DNA of 64,000 nucleotides, taken from assembly GCA_024398815.1 (NCBI GenBank), contig JAKSIL010000015.1, positions 16,270 to 80,269 on the forward strand. The letters are read 5' to 3'. The notes under the pieces are model-generated. The model saw nothing but the letters and a program-made list of their open reading frames with translations. It did not search any database and was not told the origin of the DNA. The position numbers and the translations under genes are program-made. Source of the DNA: Fibrobacter sp. Its GTDB lineage: Bacteria > Fibrobacterota > Fibrobacteria > Fibrobacterales > Fibrobacteraceae. Below are positions 43,800 through 50,174 of this stretch, piece after piece; within the stretch, counting starts at the first letter, position 1; each line of letters begins with the position of its first letter.

Positions 43800-44617
43800 T
43801 TTTTGATTTCCTTGGTTACAGGGAACAATTGCATATTCAATCTAAAAATTCTGTCGCCATCCTCGGCCGCAGACACGATATCCGCCACCCTTTTTCGGCA
43901 ATCGTCCAGCTCTTTTACAATCTGGGCGTAAGTCGACTTGCCGACCGCAACCGTCAATCCCGAAAAGTTACGGTCCGTCTTCGGGAAATTTTCTATGGCC
44001 TTCACCGCAAATTCCGCCATTTTCTTGTGCATGTTGCGGATAGCCTGCGGAATCATCTCCGAAGAACCCTGGATGCCCCTGTCCAACTGGGAATATGTGT
44101 GGTGCTTCCCTTTTTTGAGGAATCCCGCGCGCACCAAGAAATCCAAGGACCTCTGGACATCGGCCGCAGAGACCTCGTCGTAGAACATCCCGGCGACAAT
44201 AATCGGCAGGGCCGAAGAAAGCCTCGGAGCGAGCTCGCGCAAAATCGGGTTCCACCAGCTGCTGTAATAATTGTAGTCGTCGTTTCCGACCACGCGAATC
44301 TTGTTTTCCTCGATAATCGATTGCATCTGCCGGTAGGCGGCAACGCGCTTCTTTTCGACAGGCGTATTGCAGTAAACCACCATGGCGCACAAGTAGTCCG
44401 TCTGGATTTTATTGAACTCGACCGCCTTCGCGAAACGATCGGCCCCGACCACGCTCAACTTCGTCTTGCCGTCACAGACAAGTTTCAAATACAAACCCGA
44501 CTTGAAGCCCACAAGCCTGCTGAAGCCACGCCACGAAAGCCCGGACATCTGCCTGCGCTCCTCGTAAAAATCCTTCAGGTAAAGGTGGTAGTCGGTATAT
44601 TCGAAAATCGAGTTCAT
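43796..44617 (-). CDS. TIGR02147-type protein, probable regulator paired with a FISUMP gene
   Basis: About 273 residues. The start MNSIFEYTDYHLYLKDFYEE, the helix-turn-helix-like SWRGFSRLVGFKSGLYLKLV and the family core (AADVQRSLDFLVRAGFLKKG; winged-helix-like) match TIGR02147, a paralogous family first described in Fibrobacter succinogenes. Members lie next to FISUMP genes, as here (overlap with the double-FISUMP gene). A DNA-binding, regulatory role is inferred from the HTH-like segments. The ATG at 44617 gives the family N-terminus; the longer frame upstream adds unrelated residues. Confidence 0.8.
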   Translation of the reverse strand: MNSIFEYTDYHLYLKDFYEERRQMSGLSWRGFSRLVGFKSGLYLKLVCDGKTKLSVVGADRFAKAVEFNKIQTDYLCAMVVYCNTPVEKKRVAAYRQMQSIIEENKIRVVGNDDYNYYSSWWNPILRELAPRLSSALPIIVAGMFYDEVSAADVQRSLDFLVRAGFLKKGKHHTYSQLDRGIQGSSEMIPQAIRNMHKKMAEFAVKAIENFPKTDRNFSGLTVAVGKSTYAQIVKELDDCRKRVADIVSAAEDGDRIFRLNMQLFPVTKEIKK

Positions 44618-44676
44618 GGGAAACTTTTTCTTGCTAACAAAAAGACCACAAGTAAAACTAGATTTTTTCCGCACCC

Positions 44677-44705
44677 TTGACTCGCATTTTTGAATTATGT
44701 ATATT
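44677..44705 (+). promoter_or_regulatory. Promoter of leader element A
   Basis: TTGACT (44677-44682) and TATATT (44700-44705) with 17-bp spacing; start of transcription near 44712. The same box type and spacing precede copy B at 62202-62230. Confidence 0.75.
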
Positions 44706-44711
44706 ACAAAC

Positions 44712-44846
44712 GATTGAGATAATCCGCCCGACAGCAGTTCTAACGGGGCGGCAGTTCAACTCTCTGCTTGACGTCGTCGCCTTAGTTTTTACCTGGCGAC
44801 AGGAACCCTATGGGGAGATCGGCCCCTGACGATTAACGTAGAGCAC
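44712..44846 (+). ncRNA. Conserved structured leader, copy A
   Basis: P1 is CCGCCC (44724-44729) with GGGCGG (44746-44751). Next is the invariant block GTTCAACTCTCTGCTTGA (44754-44771). P3 is GTCGCC (44776-44781) with GGCGAC (44795-44800), and P4 is CAGG/CCTG (44800-44828). The 3' block AACGTAGAGCAC ends at 44846. TTGA pairs with TTAA, CGTC with GACG, and CTCT with AGAG, so the blocks close a multi-branched structure. Copy B (62237-62382) keeps both blocks and the same helix order with different paired bases. It lies upstream of a HigBA-like operon. Confidence 0.65.
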
Positions 44847-44853
44847 TTGACGT

Positions 44854-44871
44854 TATGTCAAAAATGACATA
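44854..44871. promoter_or_regulatory. Palindrome between leader A and the toxin start
   Basis: TATGTCA-AAAA-TGACATA, perfect 7-bp arms, ends 6 nt before the toxin ATG. It occupies the position where a Shine-Dalgarno would be expected, and none is visible. It could be an antitoxin operator or an RNA hairpin. Confidence 0.45.
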
Positions 44872-44877
44872 TATTTA

Positions 44878-45210
44878 ATGAGTCCAAATCACAAACCCTT
44901 GGTGTGGCTAATCAGCCAACCCAAAACACCGCCGTTGTCTCAAAAGGCTCGAATTGAAACCGGATACTTATTGCGCCTGCTGCAATCTGGCATAGATTTA
45001 TCGCTACCGCAAAGCCGTCCGATGCCTTCAATAGGAGCTCGCTGTCATGAACTGCGGATAAATGACGAAAATAAAACCTGGAGAATCTTTTACAGAATAG
45101 ACAGTGATGCAATAATCGTAATACATTGGGTCGACAAGAAAACACAAAAAACTCCTAAAGAAGTTTTGGCACTTTGCAAAGCCCGACTCATGCATTACGA
45201 CAGCCTGTGA
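44878..45210 (+). CDS. HigB/Gp49-like (RelE-superfamily) toxin
   Basis: A 110-residue basic protein with the full family pattern: KPLVWLISQPKTPPLSQKAR, IETGYLLRLLQSG, SLPQSRPMPSIGARCHELRI, TWRIFYRIDSDAIIVIHWVD, KKTQKTPKEVLALCKARL. Members are ribosome-dependent mRNA interferases. The gene precedes its antitoxin, as is usual for HigBA/Gp49 modules, with a 6-bp gap. No Shine-Dalgarno is visible; the start codon follows leader A and a palindrome, which suggests translational or transcriptional control by those elements. Confidence 0.88.
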   Translation: MSPNHKPLVWLISQPKTPPLSQKARIETGYLLRLLQSGIDLSLPQSRPMPSIGARCHELRINDENKTWRIFYRIDSDAIIVIHWVDKKTQKTPKEVLALCKARLMHYDSL

Positions 45211-45216
45211 GGGTAT

Positions 45217-45528
45217 ATGGAAAAATCAAAAAAAGAGAAACTTGAAAAAAAAGGCTGGAAAGTTGGCGACATCGATGAATTCCTCGGCTTGAACGAAGCC
45301 GAAATCGCCATCATTGAAATGCGTGTGGCGCTCGCGAAGGCGCTTGTCGAAAGAAGGAAGAAAATGGGACTTTCCCAAGTCGCCGTCGCGCAGAATTTCG
45401 GGACAAGCCAGTCGCGTGTTGGAAAAATGGAAAAAGCCGACGCCCACATATCCTTGGAACTTCTGATAAGGATTCTATTTTCGCTAGGAGCAAATAAAAA
45501 AGAATTACTGAAGACGATGGCAGGATGA
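45217..45528 (+). CDS. HigA-like XRE-family antitoxin
   Basis: A 103-residue protein with a Cro/CI-type helix-turn-helix (ERRKKMGLSQVAVAQNFGTS QSRVGKME) at about 46-75, preceded by a helical segment (DIDEFLGLNEAEIAIIEMRV) typical of HigA-like antitoxins. It should bind the toxin and repress the operon. GAGGGT lies 3-4 nt upstream of the ATG, so unlike the toxin gene it has its own ribosome-binding site. Confidence 0.88.
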   Translation: MEKSKKEKLEKKGWKVGDIDEFLGLNEAEIAIIEMRVALAKALVERRKKMGLSQVAVAQNFGTSQSRVGKMEKADAHISLELLIRILFSLGANKKELLKTMAG

Positions 45529-45597
45529 TTTTTTCAAAAATTTTTCCGACAATTCCCCGCTCCCGCGCAATATGTCTACTAGCGCACTGGGCCCCGT

Positions 45598-45617
45598 CCC
45601 CGAATCAATGTTCGGGG
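45598..45617. repeat. GGGG-hairpin intergenic repeat
   Basis: CCCCGAA-TCAATG-TTCGGGG, perfect 7-bp arms, in the gap 45529-45756 after the HigBA operon. It is similar in type to the repeat at 5555. Apart from this and the next palindrome I see nothing else in that gap. Confidence 0.65.
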
Positions 45618-45663
45618 CAGGCTCATTGCGCTCCAGGGTGACAGAGTATTAGCGTCATCTTCG

Positions 45664-45690
45664 TATTCTACGCAGATTTTGCGTAGAATA
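45664..45690. repeat. 27-bp palindrome, related to a copy at 62092
   Basis: TATTCTACGCA-GATTT-TGCGTAGAATA, perfect 11-bp arms. Twenty of 21 bases of the reverse complement recur at 62092-62112, so this is a dispersed repeat within the island. Confidence 0.75.
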
Positions 45691-45756
45691 GCTAAAAAAT
45701 GGCGATTTTAGGTTAAAAACGGCATTTTATCGTTATTTTCCAAAATAACCTATATT

Positions 45757-45921
45757 CATTCCCATGGAACATTCGTCGAACGGCAGCAAATTGACCTCCT
45801 CGCCATCACGCAAAAAGGAATCCTCGTCGTAGAAAAGAAGACATGGATAGGTCTTATAGTCGGGACCGCGTACGACAAACAATGGCGCGTATTCGTGAAC
45901 AACGCGACATCGAATGCATAG
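45757..45921 (+). pseudogene. NERD-domain (nuclease-related) gene fragment
   Basis: The frame ending at the TAG at 45919 reads GTFVERQQIDLLAITQKGIL followed by VVEKKTWIGLIVGTAYDKQW. This matches the centre of the NERD domain (QIDhlvvtxxGvfviExKxxxG). Only about 50 codons remain: there is no start codon in frame and the rest of the domain is missing. An ATG at 45764 is in a different frame and soon hits a stop. It is a decayed remnant of a nuclease-related gene. Confidence 0.55.
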
Positions 45922-46010
45922 CCCAGACCATCGAAGACCTGAACACGCAAAAGAAAGAACTAAAGAAAAAGCACCGGGACAAAATTAAGGAGATGAGAAG
46001 GGGAAAATAG
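45843..46010 (+). CDS. Small basic ORF overlapping the NERD remnant
   Basis: A 55-codon frame, MDRSYSRDRVRQTMARIREQ..., ending in a Lys-rich helix (KKELKKKHRDKIKEMRRGK). It overlaps the NERD remnant in another frame. I recognise no family, and no good Shine-Dalgarno is seen. It may be part of a frameshifted relic, not a gene. Confidence 0.25.
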   Translation: MDRSYSRDRVRQTMARIREQRDIECIAQTIEDLNTQKKELKKKHRDKIKEMRRGK

Positions 46011-46246
46011 AGATAGTCTGCCAAATTCATAGTCTTTTCATTTCCACTCATAGGTGTAGTTCTCCAAAAGAAATGACCTACTCTCTATCTTAAAAACTCA
46101 GGTCTTATGTGAATCTCAGACCAGGGTGATGCTCCGTTTTGACCTCTACCCTTCATTTTGCAACCTCCTATAAACACGAACGCACATTATAATGTACGCA
46201 TTGTCAAGACGCAAAGCCGCATTCTAATCTTTACGCGTACTTAAAA

Positions 46247-46483
46247 TTAAGCAGCGCGAAATTTCCTTCCTTTGGTCGGGTTAACAAACTGCGGAACCAG
46301 CTTTTGGTTCTTCACTTGATGCAGGAACATGTTGATCAGCCCTTGGTATGGAATACCAACCTTTTCGGCAAGATCCTTGAAGTAATCGATGACATCCTCG
46401 TCAAGCTTGATGCAGATTGTCTTTTTCAATTTCTTCGCATACGGATTTTGGACGGCTTTGCTAAAATCGTAGTTCGACTTCAT
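46247..46483 (-). CDS. BrnA/CopG-type antitoxin, orphan
   Basis: A 78-residue protein. NYDFSKAVQNPYAKKLKKTI is the toxin-binding N-terminus of this antitoxin group. ICIKLDEDVIDYFKDLAEKV then GIPYQGLINMFLHQV is a ribbon-helix-helix DNA-binding core. BrnA antitoxins normally follow a BrnT toxin; here no toxin frame lies on either side. An AT-rich near-palindrome (TATATATAATGTATATATA, 46509-46527) upstream may be its operator. Confidence 0.8.
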   Translation of the reverse strand: MKSNYDFSKAVQNPYAKKLKKTICIKLDEDVIDYFKDLAEKVGIPYQGLINMFLHQVKNQKLVPQFVNPTKGRKFRAA

Positions 46484-46586
46484 TGCTTTCTCCCTGGCGC
46501 CACTTGAATATATATAATGTATATATAAGTTTTTATTTGGTCAAGTTTTTTTACGTTTTCAAACTATATCCTTCCGAATTTCGTGA

Positions 46587-46615
46587 TTGACATTTTTCAG
46601 CAATTAGAGTACATT
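46587..46615 (+). promoter_or_regulatory. Strong promoter of the long YhcG leader
   Basis: A consensus TTGACA (46587-46592), 17 bp, then TACATT (46610-46615). Transcription would begin near 46621, some 370 nt before the next gene. Confidence 0.65.
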
Positions 46616-46620
46616 TACAG

Positions 46621-46990
46621 CGTAGATTATTTACACCGCCTAACTGTGGTGAGGAACCGTTACTTTAGTAACTGTTCCATAGGTCCCGGGGCGGATTATA
46701 CATAGCTTGCCGTTAGCGGTAAAAAAGCGACTAGGCCGCGCATAAACCTTGCGAAGCCGATGTCGCAGGCGCTTCAGGCGCCCAGCAGGATGAGGGTCAG
46801 TGAGTAACGCGGCTGGCCAGAGGAGAGAGCCTCCGCCTGCGAAATTGCAAGCACAACGCCCGAGCGCAAAACGCACCCGGAAAATTCCAAACAAATCATC
46901 AAGGCGCAAAGCACCGTTTTGAACCGCGAGTTCAAGGCGATTTGCCGCGCCTATAACCGAGACAATATCTCGTAGTCATAAGGGAATGCC
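46621..46990 (+). ncRNA. Hairpin-rich 370-nt leader or ncRNA upstream of yhcG genes
   Basis: The 506-bp gap before yhcG contains no convincing gene. From the promoter onward it is GC-rich and full of stems: GAAC-GTTACT...AGTAAC-GTTC (46653-46677), TTGCCG-TTAG-CGGTAA (46708-46723), CC-TGCGA...TCGCA-GG (about 46748-46770), GGCGC-TTCAG-GCGCC (about 46768-46782), GAGG-AGAGAG-CCTC. It does not match RNase P, tmRNA or SRP core sequences as I know them. It is either a regulatory leader or a free RNA. Confidence 0.45.
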
Positions 46991-48058
46991 ATGTATATTC
47001 AAAATCTTACCGAAGCCGTAACCACCATCAAATCCGCCATCCTCAAAAGCCGATACATCGCCGCAAGACTTGCCAACGCCGAAATGTTAAAGCTGTACCT
47101 CGCGATTGGCAAGTACATTTCCCAAAACACGCGTATCAACAAATGGGGAACCGGAGCCTTGCAAGCCATCAGCGACCAATTGCAAAAAGAATTACCCGGA
47201 TTGCGAGGCTTTTCCGAGGGAAATTTGAAGAAAATGCGCATTTTCTATGAGGAATGGAGCCAATATGATCTGTCGCCACAAAATCGTGCGTTACTGACGC
47301 ACGATTTGAAAACCCTGCCAATCAATGTTGAAACTTTTTTCATGATCGGATTCACTCATCATTATGAAATTATAAAGAAGTGCGAAAAAATAGAAGATCG
47401 TATATTTTACATAAATAATTGCGCTAGAAATTTTTGGTCCGTAGAAAACCTGCAAAACCACATCGCCGCACAGGATCACCTACATGTCGGGGCGCTCCCG
47501 AACAACTTTGCAGAAACCATTCCAGATGATGCGCAGGCCTCAAGGGCGATTTTTGCCTTTAAAGACGAAATGCTCCTAGATTTTGTCAACATAGAAGATG
47601 AAAACGATGAATGCGCTGACGAGCGCGTTCTGGAACGAGGCATAGTAAACAACGTAAAAACGTTTATTCAAAAACTCGGCTCGGATTTCTGTTTTGTCGA
47701 TAGCCAACACCGTATTGTAGAAAGCGACGAAGAATTTTTTGTCGACCTCCTTTTCTACAACAGGACCTTGCAAAGCCTAGTCGCCATTGAACTGAAAAAA
47801 GGGAAGTTCAAGCCCGCCTACTTGGGACAGCTGAACTTCTATCTATCCCTTTTGGACAAATACGAACGCAAGCCAGGCGAAAAACCGAGCATCGGCATCA
47901 TTCTTTGCAAGGAGGCGAAAAAGAACATAGTGGAACTGGCCATTCGGGATTTTTCAAAACCTATGGGAGTATCCACTTACAGGCTTGCATCCGAAATCCC
48001 CGAACATTACGCCGCACTGAAACCCATCGCCGAATCCGCCGACCAGCTGCTGTCATGA
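46991..48058 (+). CDS. YhcG/DUF1016 family nuclease (1)
   Basis: A 355-residue protein. The N-terminal helical DUF1016 domain (ILKSRYIAARLANAEMLKLY ... RGFSEGNLKKMRIFYEEW) spans about 10-170. A C-terminal PD-(D/E)XK domain has FVDLLFYNRTLQSLVAIELK (DxxFY...ExK) and YLGQLNFYLSLLD. Family members accompany restriction-modification systems and are predicted nucleases. The last ~40 bp, encoding AESADQLLS, recur downstream of the next gene. The following YhcG gene begins within or just after this one's stop. Confidence 0.88.
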   Translation: MYIQNLTEAVTTIKSAILKSRYIAARLANAEMLKLYLAIGKYISQNTRINKWGTGALQAISDQLQKELPGLRGFSEGNLKKMRIFYEEWSQYDLSPQNRALLTHDLKTLPINVETFFMIGFTHHYEIIKKCEKIEDRIFYINNCARNFWSVENLQNHIAAQDHLHVGALPNNFAETIPDDAQASRAIFAFKDEMLLDFVNIEDENDECADERVLERGIVNNVKTFIQKLGSDFCFVDSQHRIVESDEEFFVDLLFYNRTLQSLVAIELKKGKFKPAYLGQLNFYLSLLDKYERKPGEKPSIGIILCKEAKKNIVELAIRDFSKPMGVSTYRLASEIPEHYAALKPIAESADQLLS

Positions 48059-48068
48059 TAGGCGTTTT
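48024..48068 (+). repeat. 45-bp direct repeat, left copy
   Basis: This copy spans the last codons and stop of the first YhcG gene (core GCCGACCAGCTGCTGTCATG). It matches 49092-49136 at 44 of 45 positions. The repeats bracket the second YhcG gene, with starts 1068 bp apart. Confidence 0.95.
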
Positions 48069-48090
48069 AAGAAACAGGAGTTTAGAAGAA

Positions 48091-49080
48091 ATGGTGTCAA
48101 GAAAATCCAAAGAACTAGTATCGTTTGCAGAAGTTGCGACAATGATTCAACAGGCTCATCGTCGAGCCATAAGTTTGGCGAATAGCGCCATGGTTGATTT
48201 ATATTGGCGCGTTGGCGAATACGTTTCAAAGAAAATCTCCTCGTCGGAATGGGGCAAAAGTGTGGTAACCCAGCTAGCCCAATACATTGCCGGAAAGCAC
48301 CCTGGAATCAAGGGCTTTTCTGACAAGAATATTTGGCGTATGAAACAGTTCTACGAAACATATTCCTTGGACGACGAAAAACTCTCACCACTGGTGAGAG
48401 AAATTAATTGGACGAATAATCTGATAATTATGGCCCGTTCCAAAAGTGCGGATGAACGTTTTTTCTACTTAAATATGTGCGTTAGCGAAAGGCTGTCTAA
48501 GCGAGAACTTGAACGTCAAATTGATAGTTGCTTATTTGAACGTAGTCAAACCGATTCCATAAAACTCTCACCAGTGTTGAGAGAAATGGTTCCCGAGGCC
48601 GAAAAGGTTTTTCGTGACAAGTACGTTATGGAATTTATCGGCATTCAAGAAAGTAAGCCAGAAAATTCCTTGCGCAAAGCTCTTATAGGCCAAATGAAAA
48701 ATTTTGTACTGGAACTTGGCAAGGACTACATATTCGTGGATGAAGAATTTCGGCTTCAGGTCGGAAACAGCGATTTCTATGTTGATTTACTTTTTTATCA
48801 TAGGGAATTGCAATGCCTTGTCGCCTTTGAACTAAAAACAGAAAAATTCAAGCCAGAACATTTGGGACAGTTGAATTTTTATTTGGAGGCGCTTGACAGA
48901 GATGTCAAAAAAGAAAAGGAGAATCCAAGTATCGGTGTGTTACTCTGCAAAGACAAAGACGATGAAGTCGTGGAGTATGCCCTGAACAGAAGCCTCTCTC
49001 CGACGATGGTGGCGGAGTACAAGTTGAACATGCCGGACAAACAATTGCTGCAACGGAAACTACGGGAAATTCTGGAGTGA
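48091..49080 (+). CDS. YhcG/DUF1016 family nuclease (2)
   Basis: A 329-residue paralogue of the preceding gene: AHRRAISLANSAMVDLYWRV and GFSDKNIWRMKQFYETY in the N-terminal domain; FYVDLLFYHRELQCLVAFEL then EHLGQLNFYLEALD in the PD-(D/E)XK domain. The ATG at 48091 has AGGAG 10 nt upstream. An in-frame ATG at 48055 overlaps the first gene's stop (ATGA) and is an alternative. The two proteins are clearly divergent, so this is not a recent simple duplication, yet the gene is flanked by near-identical 45-bp repeats. Confidence 0.87.
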   Translation: MVSRKSKELVSFAEVATMIQQAHRRAISLANSAMVDLYWRVGEYVSKKISSSEWGKSVVTQLAQYIAGKHPGIKGFSDKNIWRMKQFYETYSLDDEKLSPLVREINWTNNLIIMARSKSADERFFYLNMCVSERLSKRELERQIDSCLFERSQTDSIKLSPVLREMVPEAEKVFRDKYVMEFIGIQESKPENSLRKALIGQMKNFVLELGKDYIFVDEEFRLQVGNSDFYVDLLFYHRELQCLVAFELKTEKFKPEHLGQLNFYLEALDRDVKKEKENPSIGVLLCKDKDDEVVEYALNRSLSPTMVAEYKLNMPDKQLLQRKLREILE

Positions 49081-49091
49081 AAAACCGTTCG

Positions 49092-49136
49092 CCATCGCCG
49101 AATCCGCCGACCAGCTGCTGTCATGATTGGCGTTTT
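49092..49136 (+). repeat. 45-bp direct repeat, right copy
   Basis: This copy repeats the tail of the first YhcG gene (from CCATCGCCGAATCCG to GGCGTTTT) out of any coding context, 11 bp after the stop of the second YhcG gene. Confidence 0.95.
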
Positions 49137-49440
49137 TTTCGCAAAAAACGTCAAAACTGCAACAGGCTGTTGCACTTTTGGCTTTTCTCCATATTCTGGG
49201 CGGCCCGGCACAACAGTGCCGTCGCGCTCTATTTCATGGGGCCGCTCCGTGGCTCTGCCCCGCATCGCCCCTCATGAAACGGAGCCTTGCTCACAAGAAA
49301 CGCAAACAAGAACCGCCCGCAAGTCTCCGCCCCAAGGGTCACGATCACTGCCGCGAAAGCGGAGAAAGCAAAAAAAAGACCCACCTTGGTCCGCTCTTAT
49401 TGCTAAGGTCGCGTGGTGAGTACTATTGCCCATAACATAC
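49137..49440. other. Structured gap without a recognisable gene
   Basis: GC-rich sequence with several inverted repeats: GCAACAG-G-CTGTTGC (49156-49170), GGCAC-AACA-GTGCC, and a long-range pair TTTCATG-GGGC with GCCC-CTCATGAAA. Two overlapping open frames of about 100 codons lack family motifs and good starts. It may be a non-coding RNA or remnant. Confidence 0.35.
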
Positions 49441-49477
49441 AATTCTGTACCAGATTGGTGCAGAATTTGTGCTCCCG

Positions 49478-49549
49478 TATGTTAAAAAATTCGGAATTTT
49501 TTAACATATGAACATTGGTATGTTAAATTTTCGGCGATTTTTTAACATA
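49478..49549. repeat. Two adjacent 31-bp palindromes
   Basis: 49478-49508 is TATGTTAAAAAATT-CGG-AATTTTTTAACATA (perfect 14-bp arms). 49519-49549 has the same outer arms TATGTTAAA/TTTAACATA around a 13-nt centre. They are 10 bp apart and equal in length, resembling paired operators or REP units upstream of the next ORF. Confidence 0.7.
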
Positions 49550-49652
49550 GTTTGACGTTTTTCAAGATTTTGTAATTTTTTTATTTTTGAATGAAAAACA
49601 AATCATCAAAAATGTCACAATTTGACATTCTGCTGGATCTATATTTCCGCCT

Positions 49653-49997
49653 ATGGAAAGTCTGGCAAACAACATCTATTCTTGCTTTAAAAACAAGGGC
49701 GGCGACCGGAACTTTGCGACATACGACTGCTTCAAATATTCCCTCGATGACTTCAAAGAAAAAGCGTGCGTCCTGAAGGACGGCTGCTTCCTTGTCGAAA
49801 TTCTACCCGCCGAAAACGAGAACAATTACGAATACCTCTACCAGATAAAAAAATTCGCGGAACAGTGCGGCCTGCTCTATTATTCTAAAGTCACGTGGAA
49901 AAAAGGCGACTTTGTCAGCAACACCGGCAAAATCCACCAGAACGGACTACCGTTGGGTCCGCTATACTCATACCCTCGTATTATAGCTCCTTTATAA
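49653..49997 (+). CDS. Hypothetical protein
   Basis: A 114-residue frame, MESLANNIYSCFKNKGGDRN..., with plausible protein character (DGCFLVEILPAENENNYEYL) but no family I recognise. A TATATT ends 7 nt before the ATG, which would make it leaderless; no Shine-Dalgarno is visible. Overlapping frames start earlier (49591) but look less protein-like. It may be a remnant. Confidence 0.4.
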   Translation: MESLANNIYSCFKNKGGDRNFATYDCFKYSLDDFKEKACVLKDGCFLVEILPAENENNYEYLYQIKKFAEQCGLLYYSKVTWKKGDFVSNTGKIHQNGLPLGPLYSYPRIIAPL

Positions 49998-50174
49998 ATG
50001 TTTATATATTCAATAAAATTCTTTGTAATTACGAATTCATCTCATAAGTCCACAAACAAGATATTAACAGAAAAATGCTTGAAATAGCAAAAAAATCAAT
50101 AATTGTAACATTTTTTATTGATTCTAACATCTTTAAATGTTATATTTATTGTTGATTGTTATAAAGGGACTGTC

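Noticed and set aside
44712..44846. Leader A as a tRNA, tmRNA or integron attC site
   Set aside because: GTTCAAC recalls a T-loop and the attC R box, but no cloverleaf, CCA end or matching GTTRRRY partner exists.
46640..46909. 89-residue minus-strand frame inside the structured leader
   Set aside because: No family motif, Arg-rich low-quality composition, lies across strong hairpins and opposite a consensus promoter.
46621..46990. RNase P, tmRNA or SRP RNA in the long leader
   Set aside because: The conserved core blocks of these RNAs as I know them are absent on both strands.
49123..49435. Two overlapping ~100-residue frames after the direct repeat
   Set aside because: They overlap each other, have no ribosome-binding site and run through inverted repeats; treated as a structured gap.
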